This document shows, one piece after another, positions 9,587 to 18,706 of a stretch of DNA of 64,000 nt. The notes beneath the pieces are model-generated. The model saw only the letters and a program-made list of their open reading frames with translations, searched no databases and was not told the origin of the DNA. Where the stretch lies: positions 124,001 to 188,000 of the forward strand of contig NZ_JAJGSX010000006.1 of NCBI RefSeq assembly GCF_021245725.1. Reading direction: 5' to 3'. How positions within the stretch are numbered: position 1 is the first letter of the stretch; each line of letters starts with the position of its first letter. Position numbers and translations under genes: made by a program. Source of the DNA: Pseudonocardia sp. TRM90224 (GTDB lineage: Bacteria > Actinomycetota > Actinomycetes > Mycobacteriales > Pseudonocardiaceae).

Positions 9587-10147
9587 ATGTTCGAGAGGTT
9601 CACCACCAACGCCCGCCTCGCCGTCGTGGCGGCGCAGGAGCAGGCCCGCACCCGCGGCGCCGACGCGATCCGCACCGAGCACCTGCTCGCCGGGGTGCTC
9701 GACCAGAACGACTCGCTCGTGCTGTCGGTGCTGACGGCGCACTCGATCCAGCGGGTCGACCTGCTCGCCGACATCGACGCGGCGACGGCCGGCCCGTCCG
9801 ACGCGGAAGCGCTCGCCACGCTGGGCATCGACCTCGACGAGGTGCGGCGGCAGGTCGACAACAGCTTCGGCGAGGGTGCGCTCGACCGCACGAGAGCCAC
9901 CCGCGACCGGAAGGGCCGCAAGGCCTTCGGCCACCTGCGCATCGACAGCTCGGCCAAGAAGGCGCTCGAACTCTCGTTGCGCGAGGCGATCCGGCTCAAG
10001 CACGGCCAAATCGGCGCGGAGCACATCCTGCTGGGGCTGCTGCACGCCGGCGGCGCCGCGCAGGAGATCCTCGTCGGCCGGCGCCTGCTGCTCGACGCGG
10101 CCAGGGTCACCGTCGCCGCGTTGGCGCGGGACCGCCGCGCGGGATAG
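9587..10147 (+). CDS. Clp N-terminal domain protein (ClpC2-like, no ATPase domain)
   Basis: A 186-aa protein made of two Clp-N repeats and nothing else: MFERFTTNARLAVVAAQEQA with IRTEHLLAGVL at 1-50, then RIDSSAKKALELSLREAIRL with IGAEHILLGLL at about 120-165. The pattern matches the N-domain of ClpC/ClpA unfoldases, but the AAA domains are absent. Mycobacterial ClpC2 has a comparable layout and has been reported to protect ClpC1 by binding N-domain-targeting antibiotics such as cyclomarin. Here it could be a decoy or adaptor for ClpC1. GGGGG precedes the ATG. It forms an operon with the HTH gene. Confidence 0.85.
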   Translation: MFERFTTNARLAVVAAQEQARTRGADAIRTEHLLAGVLDQNDSLVLSVLTAHSIQRVDLLADIDAATAGPSDAEALATLGIDLDEVRRQVDNSFGEGALDRTRATRDRKGRKAFGHLRIDSSAKKALELSLREAIRLKHGQIGAEHILLGLLHAGGAAQEILVGRRLLLDAARVTVAALARDRRAG

Positions 10148-10181
10148 CGAACGCGCGGGCCGGCCACCCGCAGACGTCAGG

Positions 10182-10609
10182 AAAGCCAGCCATGGCCCTC
10201 CGGGCCGCCACGAGGGAATGAGGATCCGTGCCTGGCGCGGCCCCGGGCTGGGCGAGGGATGCCGGGAACGTGGCTTTCCTCGCAACGTGTGCGTCCCCGC
10301 ACTCATCCCGGCGGCGCGGCGTCGACCGAACCGCCCGCCCGGACTGGTCGGGTCGCCTCATGGAACCTTGCGGTTGATCCACAGGGCTGCGTGACGACCA
10401 CACGGTTCCATGAGGCGCACAGAGCACGGTCGGCCATCTGTCCCCGGGTGCGGGTGGAGGGCAGGAAAGCCACTTTCCTGCCCCCACAGGGCCTGAAAGT
10501 GGCTTTCCTGCCCTTGCGTGCGCAACGCCTACCCGCGGACCGCGGACCCGAGCGCGTCCTGGCACGGATACACATCCCTCGTGACGGCCCGGAGGGCAAT
10601 GGCGGACTT
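10182..10609. repeat. Nested palindromic intergenic element
   Basis: The 536-bp gap between the Clp-N gene and trmD is almost filled by an imperfect palindrome. Outer arms at 10182-10232 and 10561-10609 pair over about 50 bp (roughly 80% by eye, sharing the core CCCTCCGGGCCG). Inside lie a perfect 14-bp inverted repeat (10354-10367 with 10404-10417, CGCCTCATGGAACC) and a family B repeat (10458-10514). No protein-coding gene is supported. It may be a miniature element or a structured RNA locus. Confidence 0.7.
10458..10514. repeat. Family B palindromic repeat, copy 1
   Basis: A 57-bp element beginning AGGGCAGGAAAGCCACTTTC and ending in its near-exact reverse complement. The left half is itself a short palindrome. 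The same element is at 36621-36677 and 48647-48703. No T-tract follows. Confidence 0.88.
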
Positions 10610-10683
10610 CCCGACCCCTCCCCGCACACAGCGGCATGCGGTGCACCACGGCGCCGGACCCCGCGTCTGCGAGGATCCGTCCG

Positions 10684-11421
10684 GTGCGGATCGACGTCGT
10701 GACCATCTTCCCCGGCTACCTGGCCCCCCTGCGGGAGGCGCTGCTCGGCCGCGCGATCGAGGCGGGGCTCGTCGATCTCGCCGTGCACGACCTGCGCACC
10801 TGGACCCACGACGTCCACCAGGCCGTCGACAGCGCCCCCTACGGCGGCGGGCCAGGAATGGTGATGCGCCCGCAGGTGTGGGGCGAGGCGCTCGACGCGG
10901 TGCTGCCGATGGGTGGGCCGGCGCGGCTGGTCGTCCCGACCCCGGCCGGCCGCCCGTTCACGCAGGCCATGGCGCAGGAGTGGGCGAAGGACGAGCGGCT
11001 CGTGTTCGCCTGCGGCCGCTACGAGGGCATCGACCAGCGTGTCGTCGACGAGTACGGGCCGGTCGACGAGGTCAGCATCGGCGACTACGTGCTGGTCGGC
11101 GGCGAGGTCGCGGTGCTGGTGATGGTCGAGGCCGTCGTGCGGCTGCTGCCGGGCGTGCTGGGCAACCCGGAGTCGGCGCAGCAGGACTCGTTCTCCGACG
11201 GGCTGCTGGAAGGCCCCGCCTACACCCGGCCGGAGAACTGGCGGGGGCACGCCGTGCCGGAGGTGCTGCGCGGCGGCAACCACGCCGCCATCGCCAGGTG
11301 GCGGCGCGACCGCGCGCTCGAACGGACCGCACAGCGCCGACCCGACCTGATCGCCGCGTTGCCGGCGGATGCCCTCGACGCTGCCGACAGGGACTTCCTC
11401 GGGAGCCTTCCGGACGGGTGA
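10684..11421 (+). CDS. trmD: tRNA (guanine-37-N1)-methyltransferase TrmD
   Basis: Uses SAM to methylate G37 of tRNAs reading CNN codons, preventing +1 frameshifts; 245 aa. It opens [15 protein letters not shown] and carries the SPOUT trefoil-knot motifs ([10 protein letters not shown] and [10 protein letters not shown]) at about 115-140. The C-terminal [16 protein letters not shown] and the [12 protein letters not shown] helix also match. GTG at 10684 gives the standard N-terminus. It is separated from rimM by the HTH/Clp-N module and a palindromic element, unlike the compact rimM-trmD order of relatives. Confidence 0.97.
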   Translation: MRIDVVTIFPGYLAPLREALLGRAIEAGLVDLAVHDLRTWTHDVHQAVDSAPYGGGPGMVMRPQVWGEALDAVLPMGGPARLVVPTPAGRPFTQAMAQEWAKDERLVFACGRYEGIDQRVVDEYGPVDEVSIGDYVLVGGEVAVLVMVEAVVRLLPGVLGNPESAQQDSFSDGLLEGPAYTRPENWRGHAVPEVLRGGNHAAIARWRRDRALERTAQRRPDLIAALPADALDAADRDFLGSLPDG

Positions 11422-11466
11422 TTTCATGTTGCCGGAACGCGTCTGGCACTATGGAGAGGAGTTCGC

Positions 11467-11516
11467 GCCCGACGGACATGCGTCGGGCTGCCCCGGCGCC
11501 CACGTTCGTCACGAAC
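11467..11516 (+). promoter_or_regulatory. Structured leader of rplS
   Basis: The 143-nt region before rplS holds two hairpins: GCCCGAC (11467-11473) with GTCGGGC (11482-11488), and GTTCGT (11504-11509) with ACGAAC (11511-11516). The second is bracketed by a direct GGCGCCCACG repeat. Such a leader could mediate ribosomal-protein autoregulation; it was not matched to a known family. Confidence 0.35.
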
Positions 11517-11564
11517 CGGCGCCCACGCACGATTGCACTCACGGACCGAGGACGGATCTTCGCG

Positions 11565-11924
11565 ATGAACACCCTGGACGCACTGGACGCAGAGCTGCTG
11601 CGCTCCGACATCCCCGCCTTCCGGCCGGGCGACACGCTCAAGGTGCACGTGAAGGTCATCGAGGGCACCCGCTCCCGCGTCCAGGTCTTCCAGGGCGTCG
11701 TCATCCGCCGCCACGGCTCGGGCGCCCGCGAGACCTTCACGGTCCGCAAGGTGTCGTTCGGCGTCGGCGTGGAGCGCACGTTCCCCGTGCACTCGCCGAA
11801 CATCGACAAGATCGAGGTCTTCACCCGCGGCGACGTCCGCCGGGCGAAGCTGTACTACCTCCGTGACCTGCGCGGCAAGGCCGCAAAGATCAAGGAGAAG
11901 CGCGAGACCACTCCCGCGTCCTGA
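11565..11924 (+). CDS. rplS: 50S ribosomal protein L19
   Basis: Large-subunit protein at the 30S-50S interface; 119 aa, normal length. Signature segments are [40 protein letters not shown] and [20 protein letters not shown] at 11565 gives the conserved MNTLDALD start. It follows trmD as usual and precedes lepB. Confidence 0.97.
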   Translation: MNTLDALDAELLRSDIPAFRPGDTLKVHVKVIEGTRSRVQVFQGVVIRRHGSGARETFTVRKVSFGVGVERTFPVHSPNIDKIEVFTRGDVRRAKLYYLRDLRGKAAKIKEKRETTPAS

Positions 11925-11944
11925 CCAACGGCCCAGAGTTCCCG

Positions 11945-11950
11945 TAGCCT
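11945..11950 (+). promoter_or_regulatory. lepB -10 box (leaderless)
   Basis: TAGCCT ends 7 nt before the GTG at 11958, with a CTGACC -35-like element at about 11921-11926. This favours 11958 over the upstream GTG at 11952 as the true start. Confidence 0.5.
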
Positions 11951-11957
11951 CGTGGGC

Positions 11958-13418
11958 GTGGCCCTACCCGAGCTCCCCGACGACCGGCGGGCCCAGCCCC
12001 GACGGCCTGGTTCGGCTGAGCAGCCGCCGGCCCGGCCGGCTGGGAGCACGGCTGGCGGATCTGCGCAGCCGAACGGCAGGCGGCCCGTCCCACCTCGGGG
12101 TGGCGGCCAGCTGCCCGGCGAGCCCTGGCCTGCCGATGGACGTGCAGGGGAGCGCAACGGCGCCCAACGCCGCGAGGGTGAGCGCCGTCAGGGCGAGCGT
12201 GCGCCGGCCGAAAGGCCAGGTCGCAACGGCGGTCCCCGCAATCGAGAAGGTCGGCCCGCGGGCGACACCGGCGCGACACCGGTCGTGCGCCGGGTCAACC
12301 GCCCACCCGTGAACGGCCGTCCGGCCGAGGGTGCCCCACCCGTGCCGCCGCAACGCCGCGGCGAGCCCGGGCCTGAGCGGACCGGTGGCGAGGTCCGCCG
12401 GGGACGTGGCAGGTCGCCGAGCGACGCTCCGCGCCGGCGGCCGATCGAGCCGGAGATCGACCCGGAGCCGCCGACGACCGCCGTCCCGGCCGTGGCGGCA
12501 GCGGTGTCGGAGGTGCCGGGTCGGCATCGCCGACGTGCGGGCGAGTCCCCTGAAGGTCGTCCGGCATCCGAGTACCAGTCCGAGGCCGACGACGGCAAGC
12601 GCAAGCCGCGCACCGGCCGCAGGCGCCGCCCGGCGTTCTGGAAAGAGCTGCCGCTGCTCATCGTGGTGGCGCTGCTGCTGACGTTCCTCATCCAGACCTT
12701 CCTCGCGAAGGTCTACGTGATCCCGTCGGGCTCGATGGAGACCACCCTGCACGGGTGCACGGGCTGCAACAACGACCGCGTGCTCGTCGACAAGCTCTCC
12801 TACCGGTTCACCGACCCGGCCCCCGGCGATGTGGTCGTCTTCCGCGGGCCCGACAGCTGGAACAGCGAGTTCACCGTCGACGAGCCGAGCAACCCGGTCG
12901 TCCGCGGGCTGCAGCAGCTCGGCTCGCTGATCGGGCTCGCGCCGCCCGACGAGAAGGACTTCGTCAAGCGGATCATCGCCGTCGGCGGGCAGACCGTGCA
13001 GTGCTGCGACAGCCGCCAACGCGTCCTCGTCGACAACCAGCCGCTCAACGAGCCGTACATCTACTACGCCCCGAGCCAGGGCCCGCCGCGGCAGCAGCCG
13101 TTCGGCCCCGTTGTCGTGCCCGCCGGGCACCTGTGGATGATGGGCGACAGTCGCAACAACTCGGCCGATTCACGGATGCCGGGCCACGGCGCAGTCCCTG
13201 TCGAGAACGTCATCGGGAAGGCGAGGCTGATCGTGCTCCCGTTCCCCCGGTTCGGCTGGATCCCCGCGTTCGACCCGCATTCGAACCCCGTCGGGATGGC
13301 CGGCTCCGATGCTGAGCTGCCTGCCGCGCTGGGCGCCGCCGGGCTGCTGCCACTGCTCGCGATGCGCAGGAGACGAGCGCGGGCCGACCGCGACGATTTC
13401 CTGCCCGGATATCGCTGA
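11958..13418 (+). CDS. lepB: Signal peptidase I with long disordered N-terminus
   Basis: Membrane serine protease that removes signal peptides; 486 aa. The first ~220 residues are a Pro/Arg/Gly-rich low-complexity cytoplasmic region. A transmembrane helix follows at about 231-252 (LPLLIVVALLLTFLIQTFLA). Catalytic motifs are PSGSMETT (nucleophile Ser259) and KRIIAVGG (general base Lys337), then GHLWMMGDSRNNSADSR. A second hydrophobic stretch near the C-terminus (AALGAAGLLPLLAM) ends in arginines. An inserted HGCTGCNND and QCC are seen after the catalytic serine. Typical bacterial LepB is 200-320 aa, so the N-terminal extension is unusual. Confidence 0.95.
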   Translation: MALPELPDDRRAQPRRPGSAEQPPARPAGSTAGGSAQPNGRRPVPPRGGGQLPGEPWPADGRAGERNGAQRREGERRQGERAPAERPGRNGGPRNREGRPAGDTGATPVVRRVNRPPVNGRPAEGAPPVPPQRRGEPGPERTGGEVRRGRGRSPSDAPRRRPIEPEIDPEPPTTAVPAVAAAVSEVPGRHRRRAGESPEGRPASEYQSEADDGKRKPRTGRRRRPAFWKELPLLIVVALLLTFLIQTFLAKVYVIPSGSMETTLHGCTGCNNDRVLVDKLSYRFTDPAPGDVVVFRGPDSWNSEFTVDEPSNPVVRGLQQLGSLIGLAPPDEKDFVKRIIAVGGQTVQCCDSRQRVLVDNQPLNEPYIYYAPSQGPPRQQPFGPVVVPAGHLWMMGDSRNNSADSRMPGHGAVPVENVIGKARLIVLPFPRFGWIPAFDPHSNPVGMAGSDAELPAALGAAGLLPLLAMRRRRARADRDDFLPGYR

Positions 13419-13430
13419 CCAGCACGAACG

Positions 13431-14210
13431 ATGCCAGCACGTAGCCGACCCCTGCGTACGACACTGCCCCCGCAATGGCGACCCGAGCGCGCGATCGTCC
13501 GCCGATCGGGTGGCAACTGGACCTTGCAGAGCACCTTGGTGCGCTTCGGGCTCGGCCCGGTCGCCGGCGTCGACGAGGCCGGTAGGGGTGCCTGCGCGGG
13601 ACCGCTCGTCGTCGCCGCGTGCGTGCTGCGGCCGGGCGACGCGAAGCGGCTCGAAGGCCTCACCGACTCCAAGCTGCTCAGCGCCGCGATGCGCGAGGAG
13701 TTCTTCGCGGTCGTGCGCAAGCGTGCCGTCGACCATGCGGTCATCGTGATCCCGCCGCACGAGGTCGACCGGCGCGGCGTCCACATCGCCAACATCGAGG
13801 GTATGCGCCGCGCTGTCGCGCAGCTCGCCTCGCCGCCGGGTTACGTGCTGACCGACGGGTTCCCGATCCGCGGGTTCGGCATACCCACGCTGGCCGTGCC
13901 GAAGGGCGACCAGGCCGCGGCGTGCGTCGCGGCGGCGTCCGTGCTGGCCAAGGTCACCAGGGACCGGATCATGGTCGAGCTCGACAAGGAGTTCCCGCAG
14001 TACGGGTTCGCCGATCACAAGGGCTACTGCACGCCGGTCCACGACGCCGCGCTCACCGAGCACGGTCCGACGCCCGTGCACCGCTACTCGTTCGTGAACG
14101 TCCGTGCCGCGCTGCGGTCCGCTGTCGAGCTCTCGACCGGCCTGGTCCACAATGGGTTGCTGCCCGTCGGGTCGTCCGATGGGGGAGCCGGAGGAGGACT
14201 GCAGCAGTGA
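13431..14210 (+). CDS. rnhB: Ribonuclease HII
   Basis: Cleaves RNA in RNA-DNA hybrids, including single ribonucleotides in DNA; 259 aa. The catalytic GVDEAGRG motif supplies Asp48 and Glu49, and the later aspartates lie in LTDSKLL and [22 protein letters not shown] and [11 protein letters not shown] are family signatures. A ~40-residue N-terminal extension and ~20-residue Gly-rich tail lie outside the core. It lies 12 nt after lepB and its stop overlaps the next gene (GTGA). Confidence 0.95.
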   Translation: MPARSRPLRTTLPPQWRPERAIVRRSGGNWTLQSTLVRFGLGPVAGVDEAGRGACAGPLVVAACVLRPGDAKRLEGLTDSKLLSAAMREEFFAVVRKRAVDHAVIVIPPHEVDRRGVHIANIEGMRRAVAQLASPPGYVLTDGFPIRGFGIPTLAVPKGDQAAACVAAASVLAKVTRDRIMVELDKEFPQYGFADHKGYCTPVHDAALTEHGPTPVHRYSFVNVRAALRSAVELSTGLVHNGLLPVGSSDGGAGGGLQQ

Positions 14211-14530
14211 GCGCCGAGGATCTCGAGAAGTACGAGACCGAGATGGAGCTCACGCTCTACAAGGAGTACCGGGACATCGTGTCCCAGTTCTCCTACGTCG
14301 TGGAGACCGAGCGCCGCTTCTACCTCGCCAATTCCGTCGACGTCGCCGCGCGCAACGCCGATGGGGAGATCTACTTCGAGGTGCGCATGTCCGACGCGTG
14401 GGTGTGGGACATGTACCGCCCGGCACGGTTCGTCAAGAACGTGCGGGTGCTGACGTTCAAGGACGTCAACGTCGAGGAGCTCGACAAGCCCGACCTGCGG
14501 CTGCCGGAGGGCAACCAGTTCGGAAGCTGA
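14207..14530 (+). CDS. DUF2469 conserved actinobacterial protein
   Basis: A 107-aa acidic soluble protein found after rnhB across actinobacteria (Rv2901c-like). It has a strongly conserved core: [19 protein letters not shown], a [11 protein letters not shown] segment and [10 protein letters not shown]. No catalytic motif is recognised and the function is unknown. The GTG overlaps the rnhB stop, so the two are coupled. A strong hairpin follows. Confidence 0.9.
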   Translation: MSAEDLEKYETEMELTLYKEYRDIVSQFSYVVETERRFYLANSVDVAARNADGEIYFEVRMSDAWVWDMYRPARFVKNVRVLTFKDVNVEELDKPDLRLPEGNQFGS

Positions 14531-14535
14531 GCGCG

Positions 14536-14565
14536 CACCGGCCCGTGACCCGTCACGGGCCGGTG
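14536..14565 (+). terminator. Hairpin terminator-like structure after DUF2469
   Basis: A perfect 14-bp stem, CACCGGCCCGTGAC (14536-14549) with its complement (14552-14565), has only CC between the arms. There is no T-tract, so it may be a U-less actinobacterial terminator or a processing site. Confidence 0.6.
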
Positions 14566-14706
14566 CCCGTTCGGGCCGGAGGCGTGTAACACCGTCCACC
14601 GACATTTCGGTTGTGCAGGGGCGGAAGTTGTTCACATCGCCCCCCAACCATCCACAGATTTCAGATCTCCCCTCCGGACGGCCGTCCCGCCCGCATCGTT
14701 GATGTC

Positions 14707-15063
14707 ATGGCAGCAAAGGACGTGCTCGGCAAGCAGGGCGAGGATCTCGCCGTCCGCTATCTCGAACGGCAGGGCTTCACGGTCCTGTCCCGCAACTGGC
14801 GATGTCGTCTCGGGGAGATCGACGTCATCGCGACCCGCGCATCCCTCCTGGTCGCGTGCGAGGTGAAGACCAGGTCGGGCACCCGCTTGGGGATGCCGTC
14901 GGAGGCGGTCGATTCACGCAAGTCGATGCGGATCAGGCGGGTGCTGAACGCGTGGCTCCGCACTCACCGCGTCCGGTGGTGCGACATCCGGTTCGACGTC
15001 GTGTCGATCGTGGCCGAGCGCGGCCGCCCCGTCGCCCTCCAGCACCTCGAAGGGGTGTTCTGA
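14707..15063 (+). CDS. YraN family endonuclease-like protein (UPF0102)
   Basis: A 118-aa protein with a Holliday-junction-resolvase-like PD-(D/E)xK fold: GEDLAVRYLERQGF, then RLGEIDVIA and ACEVKTRSG give the E-x-D...E-x-K core. Widely conserved, function poorly defined; linkage to comM and dprA suggests a DNA-processing role. ATG at 14707 gives the normal length. It starts a compact cluster with comM, dprA and xerC; the comM ATG begins 1 nt after its stop. Confidence 0.92.
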   Translation: MAAKDVLGKQGEDLAVRYLERQGFTVLSRNWRCRLGEIDVIATRASLLVACEVKTRSGTRLGMPSEAVDSRKSMRIRRVLNAWLRTHRVRWCDIRFDVVSIVAERGRPVALQHLEGVF

Positions 15064-15064
15064 G

Positions 15065-16570
15065 ATGGGGCTCGCACGGTCGTGGGCGGTGGCGCTGCAC
15101 GGCATCGACGGTCACGTCGTCGAGATCGAGGCCGACGTCGGTGGCGGTTTACCCGGAGTGCACATGGTGGGCCTTCCCGATGCCGCGGTGAACGAGTCGA
15201 AGGACAGGGTCCGGGCCGCGGTCGTCAACTCGGGCTGCACCTGGCCGAACGAGCGCATCGTGCTCGCGCTATCGCCGGCGACGCTCCGCAAGACCGGCAG
15301 CGCGTTCGACCTCGCCCTGGCCTGCGCGATCCTCGCGACCAGCGAGGTCGTCGAGCAGGGCGCGCTCGACGGCACGGTGCTGATGGGCGAGCTCGCCCTC
15401 GATGGGCGGCTGCGGCCCATCCGCGGGATGCTGCCGCGGCTGCTGGCAGCCCGGGCTGCAGGGATGAGCCGCGTGGTCGTTCCGCTCTCGGTGCTCGACG
15501 AGGCTGCGCTCGTCCCCGGCATCGAGGTGTACGGCGCGGCCAGCCTCTCGGAGGTGCTCGGGTGGCTGCGGCAGGCCTGCTCGTTGAGCGTTCCGCAGCC
15601 CGCCGCGGAGGCGTCTGTCTCGGATCCGCCCGACATGGCCGACGTCATCGGGCAGGACGACGCCCGCCACGCCTGCGAGATCGCTGCGGCGGGTGGGCAC
15701 CACCTGCTGCTCGTCGGCCCGCCGGGCACGGGCAAGACGATGCTCGCAAAGCGCTTCGTCGGGCTGTTGCCGAGGCTCGATCCCGAGCAGGCGCTCACGC
15801 TCGCCGTTGTGCGGTCCGTCGCGGGCCGGCTCCCCGCCGGTGAGGCGCTGTCGACGTATCCACCGCTCGTGGCGCCCCACCATTCGACGTCGATGGCGGC
15901 GCTGATCGGTGGTGGTAGCGGGATCGCGAAGCCGGGCGCCGTGTCACTGGCGCACGGCGGGGTGCTGTTCATCGACGAGGCGCCGGAGATGGGTGCCCGG
16001 CTGCTCGACTCGTTGCGCACCCCGCTCGAGGAGGGCGAGGTCCGCATCGCGCGCACAGAGGGCACCGTCCACTACCCCGCCCGGTTCCAGCTGGTGCTCG
16101 CGGCGAACCCGTGCCCGTGCGCGCCGGCCCACGATCGCGACTGCGTGTGCTCGTCGCTGGTGCGGCGGCGCTACCTCGGCAGGTTGTCGGGGCCGCTGCT
16201 CGACCGGGTCGACCTGCGAGCGCGGATGTTCCCCGTCACCGCGCTCGCGGCCACCGGCGAGAGCGAGAGCACGGAGGTCGTCAGGACGCGGGTGCTCGCT
16301 GCGCGGGCTGCGGCGCAGGAGCGGTGGGCGGGGGAGGGGTGGCGCACCAACGCGGAGGTCCCGGGGCCTGCCCTGCGCTCCCGGTTCGCGCTGCCCGGAG
16401 CGACGTTGCGCCCGCTCGACGCCGGGTTGCGGGCCGGCGAGCTGACCGCCCGAGGTGCCGACCGCGCGCTGCGGGTCGCGTGGACCCTCGCCGATCTCGC
16501 GGGCCGCGACCTCCCCGATCGGGAGCTGGTCGAGACGGCGCTCTTCTACCGCGATCGGAGGGCGGCATGA
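15065..16570 (+). CDS. comM: ComM/YifB family AAA+ ATPase (Mg-chelatase-like)
   Basis: A 501-aa helicase-type ATPase. In competent bacteria ComM promotes branch migration during integration of transformed DNA; actinobacterial homologues are conserved but less studied. The N-terminal LonC-like domain (residues 1-170) has VGLPDAAVNESKDRV. Walker A is GPPGTGKTM (about residue 217), Walker B is VLFIDEAPEM, and the C-terminal Mg-chelatase region includes NPCPCAP and SGPLLDRVDLRA. The stop overlaps the dprA start (ATGA). Confidence 0.94.
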   Translation: MGLARSWAVALHGIDGHVVEIEADVGGGLPGVHMVGLPDAAVNESKDRVRAAVVNSGCTWPNERIVLALSPATLRKTGSAFDLALACAILATSEVVEQGALDGTVLMGELALDGRLRPIRGMLPRLLAARAAGMSRVVVPLSVLDEAALVPGIEVYGAASLSEVLGWLRQACSLSVPQPAAEASVSDPPDMADVIGQDDARHACEIAAAGGHHLLLVGPPGTGKTMLAKRFVGLLPRLDPEQALTLAVVRSVAGRLPAGEALSTYPPLVAPHHSTSMAALIGGGSGIAKPGAVSLAHGGVLFIDEAPEMGARLLDSLRTPLEEGEVRIARTEGTVHYPARFQLVLAANPCPCAPAHDRDCVCSSLVRRRYLGRLSGPLLDRVDLRARMFPVTALAATGESESTEVVRTRVLAARAAAQERWAGEGWRTNAEVPGPALRSRFALPGATLRPLDAGLRAGELTARGADRALRVAWTLADLAGRDLPDRELVETALFYRDRRAA

Positions 16571-17733
16571 TGAGCGCGACGGCGAGCCTCGTGCTGTACG
16601 GCGAGGTCTCCGACGAGGTCGTGCACGCCCGGGCCTACCTCTCGCGGGTCGCGGAGCCGCCGGCCCCGGCGCTGGCGCGGTTCGTCGAAGAGGTCGGTCC
16701 GGTCGAGGCGGCCGACAGGGTGCGCAGCGGCGCGGTGTCCGAGCGGGTGGCGGCGGAGACGTCGGCCCGCCGCACCGTGCACCGGCCGGCGGCCGACCTC
16801 GCCGCGGTCGAGGCCGTCGGCGGGCGGCTGCTGGTCCCCGAGCACGATGAGTGGCCACTCGCGGCGTTCGAGGCCTTCTCTGCGAGCGAGTTGCCAGGTC
16901 TCGCGCCGCCGCTCGCGCTGTGGGTGCGGGGCCCGGGGGTGCTGGCGCGGATGTGCGACCAGGCGGTCGCGATCGTCGGCGCCCGCGCCGCCACCGGCTA
17001 CGGGCAGCACGTCGCCGGGGATCTCGGTGGCGGGCTCGGCGAGCGCGGCTTCACGGTCGTGTCGGGCGCGGCGATCGGGGTCGACGGTGCCGCACACCGC
17101 GGCGCGCTCGCAGCAGCGGGCCCCACGGTGGCGGTGCTGGCCTGCGGGGTCGACCGCAGCTACCCGGCCACCCACGACGTCCTGCTCGGGCGCATCGCCA
17201 CCCACGGGCTCGTCGTCAGCGAGTACCCGCCCGGCTGCGTCCCGGGCCGCCACCGGTTCCTCGTGCGCAACAGGCTCATCGCCGGGCTCGCCGGCGGCAC
17301 GGTTGTGGTCGAGGCCGGTGTGCGCAGCGGAGCGCAACGCACGGCGGCCGACGCCGAGGCGCTCGGCCGCATCCTGATGGCGGTGCCGGGGCCGATCACC
17401 TCCGGGACGTCCGCGGGTTGCCACCGGCTGATCCGGGATGGCGCGTTGCTGGTGACCAGCACCGACGATGTGCTGGAGGTCTGCGGGCGAATGGGCACGC
17501 ACCTGCCGGAGGAGCCCCGCTCGGGCGCCGATCGGCCCACCGACGGTCTCGGCGAGATCGGGGTGCTGGTGCACGACGCGCTGCCGGCCCGGCAGGCCCG
17601 CGACGCCGCCTGGCTCGCGATGGAGGCCGGCATCCCGATCAACACCGCCCGGGCGGCGCTCGTCGAGCTCGAACGGCGCGGGCTGGTCGAACACGAGGCC
17701 GGCCGGTGGCGCCGACGCTTGGAGGCGAGCTGA
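16567..17733 (+). CDS. dprA: DNA processing protein DprA
   Basis: Binds ssDNA and loads RecA during transformation; 388 aa. After an N-terminal helical region (1-100) comes the Rossmann-like DprA core: [48 protein letters not shown] and [13 protein letters not shown]-terminal winged helix is indicated by [20 protein letters not shown]. It overlaps comM by 4 nt. Together with comM and YraN it forms a DNA-uptake/processing block, although no uptake pilus is in the window. Confidence 0.95.
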   Translation: MMSATASLVLYGEVSDEVVHARAYLSRVAEPPAPALARFVEEVGPVEAADRVRSGAVSERVAAETSARRTVHRPAADLAAVEAVGGRLLVPEHDEWPLAAFEAFSASELPGLAPPLALWVRGPGVLARMCDQAVAIVGARAATGYGQHVAGDLGGGLGERGFTVVSGAAIGVDGAAHRGALAAAGPTVAVLACGVDRSYPATHDVLLGRIATHGLVVSEYPPGCVPGRHRFLVRNRLIAGLAGGTVVVEAGVRSGAQRTAADAEALGRILMAVPGPITSGTSAGCHRLIRDGALLVTSTDDVLEVCGRMGTHLPEEPRSGADRPTDGLGEIGVLVHDALPARQARDAAWLAMEAGIPINTARAALVELERRGLVEHEAGRWRRRLEAS

Positions 17734-17752
17734 TGAGCGCCGCGCCGAGACG

Positions 17753-18706
17753 ATGCTTGACCAGGCAGCACGTGCCGCGCACCGTCGGTGCGTGGCCCCG
17801 TCTCCGCAGCTCACGCCCGACGTCGAGGCGGCACTCGCCGGCTTCGTCCGCCATCTGGAGCTGGAGCGGGGCCGGTCGCGGCACACCGTCAGGGCCTATC
17901 GCAGCGATCTGGTGGGCCTGCTGGACGGCCTTCCGGGGCTGGGTGCGCTCGACCTGGCAGGGCTGCGCCGGTGGCTGGCGGCGGGGCATGCCGCAGGGGT
18001 GCAACGCGCCACGCTCGCGCGCCGGGCCGCCGCTGCCCGCACGTTCACCGCGTGGGCACATCGCAGCGGGCTGCTCGGCAGCGATCCCGGGGCCCGGCTG
18101 GAGTCGCCCCGGCCGCGGCCCGCCTTGCCCGCGGTGCTCGACGCCGAGCAGGTGGGGAGCGTCCTCGCCGCGGCCGGGTCCGGGGCCGCGGAGGGCGATC
18201 CGGTCGCGCTGCGTGACCTCCTCGTCGTGGAAATGCTCTACGCCACGGGCATGCGCGTGTCGGAGCTGTGTGGCGTCGATCTCGACGACATCGACGCCGA
18301 GCGGAGGTCCGTCCGGGTGCTCGGCAAGGGCGATCATGAGCGCACCGTCGTTTACGGAGTGCCTGCCTCGCTGGCGTTGCGCGGATGGCTCGAGTCGGGC
18401 CGTCCTGCGCTGGTCAGGGCCGGTTCACCGGCAGCGCTCCTGCTCGGCGCGCGTGGCGGGCGGCTCGATCCGCGGATCGCCCGGCAGGTGGTGCACGGCG
18501 CTGTGACGGCGGTGCCCGGGGTGCCGGACGTCGGGCCCCACGGGCTGCGACACGCCGCGGCGACACACATGCTCGAGGGCGGCGCGGACCTCCGTTACGT
18601 ACAGGAGTTGCTCGGTCACGCTAAGCTAGCAACCACTCAGCTCTACACACACGTGACGGTCGAGCGGCTGAAGGTGGTTCATGAGCAGGCGCATCCCAGG
18701 GCGTGA
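17753..18706 (+). CDS. xerC: Tyrosine recombinase XerC
   Basis: Site-specific recombinase that resolves chromosome dimers at dif with XerD; 317 aa. The N-terminal SAM-like core-binding domain covers about 20-110. The catalytic residues are visible: Arg168 in TGMRVSEL, His263 and Arg266 in HGLRHAAA, His289 in LLGHAKL and nucleophile Tyr298 in TQLYTHVT. The start is uncertain: ATG 17753 gives [10 protein letters not shown], while a downstream GTG near 17792 is possible. It overlaps whiG by 26 nt. This is the housekeeping enzyme, not an integrase of a mobile element. Confidence 0.93.
   Translation: MLDQAARAAHRRCVAPSPQLTPDVEAALAGFVRHLELERGRSRHTVRAYRSDLVGLLDGLPGLGALDLAGLRRWLAAGHAAGVQRATLARRAAAARTFTAWAHRSGLLGSDPGARLESPRPRPALPAVLDAEQVGSVLAAAGSGAAEGDPVALRDLLVVEMLYATGMRVSELCGVDLDDIDAERRSVRVLGKGDHERTVVYGVPASLALRGWLESGRPALVRAGSPAALLLGARGGRLDPRIARQVVHGAVTAVPGVPDVGPHGLRHAAATHMLEGGADLRYVQELLGHAKLATTQLYTHVTVERLKVVHEQAHPRA

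Noticed and set aside
17753..18706. Integrase of a mobile element
   Set aside because: The tyrosine recombinase sits in the conserved dprA-xerC-whiG context, has XerC length and motifs, and no attachment sites or mobile genes are near.
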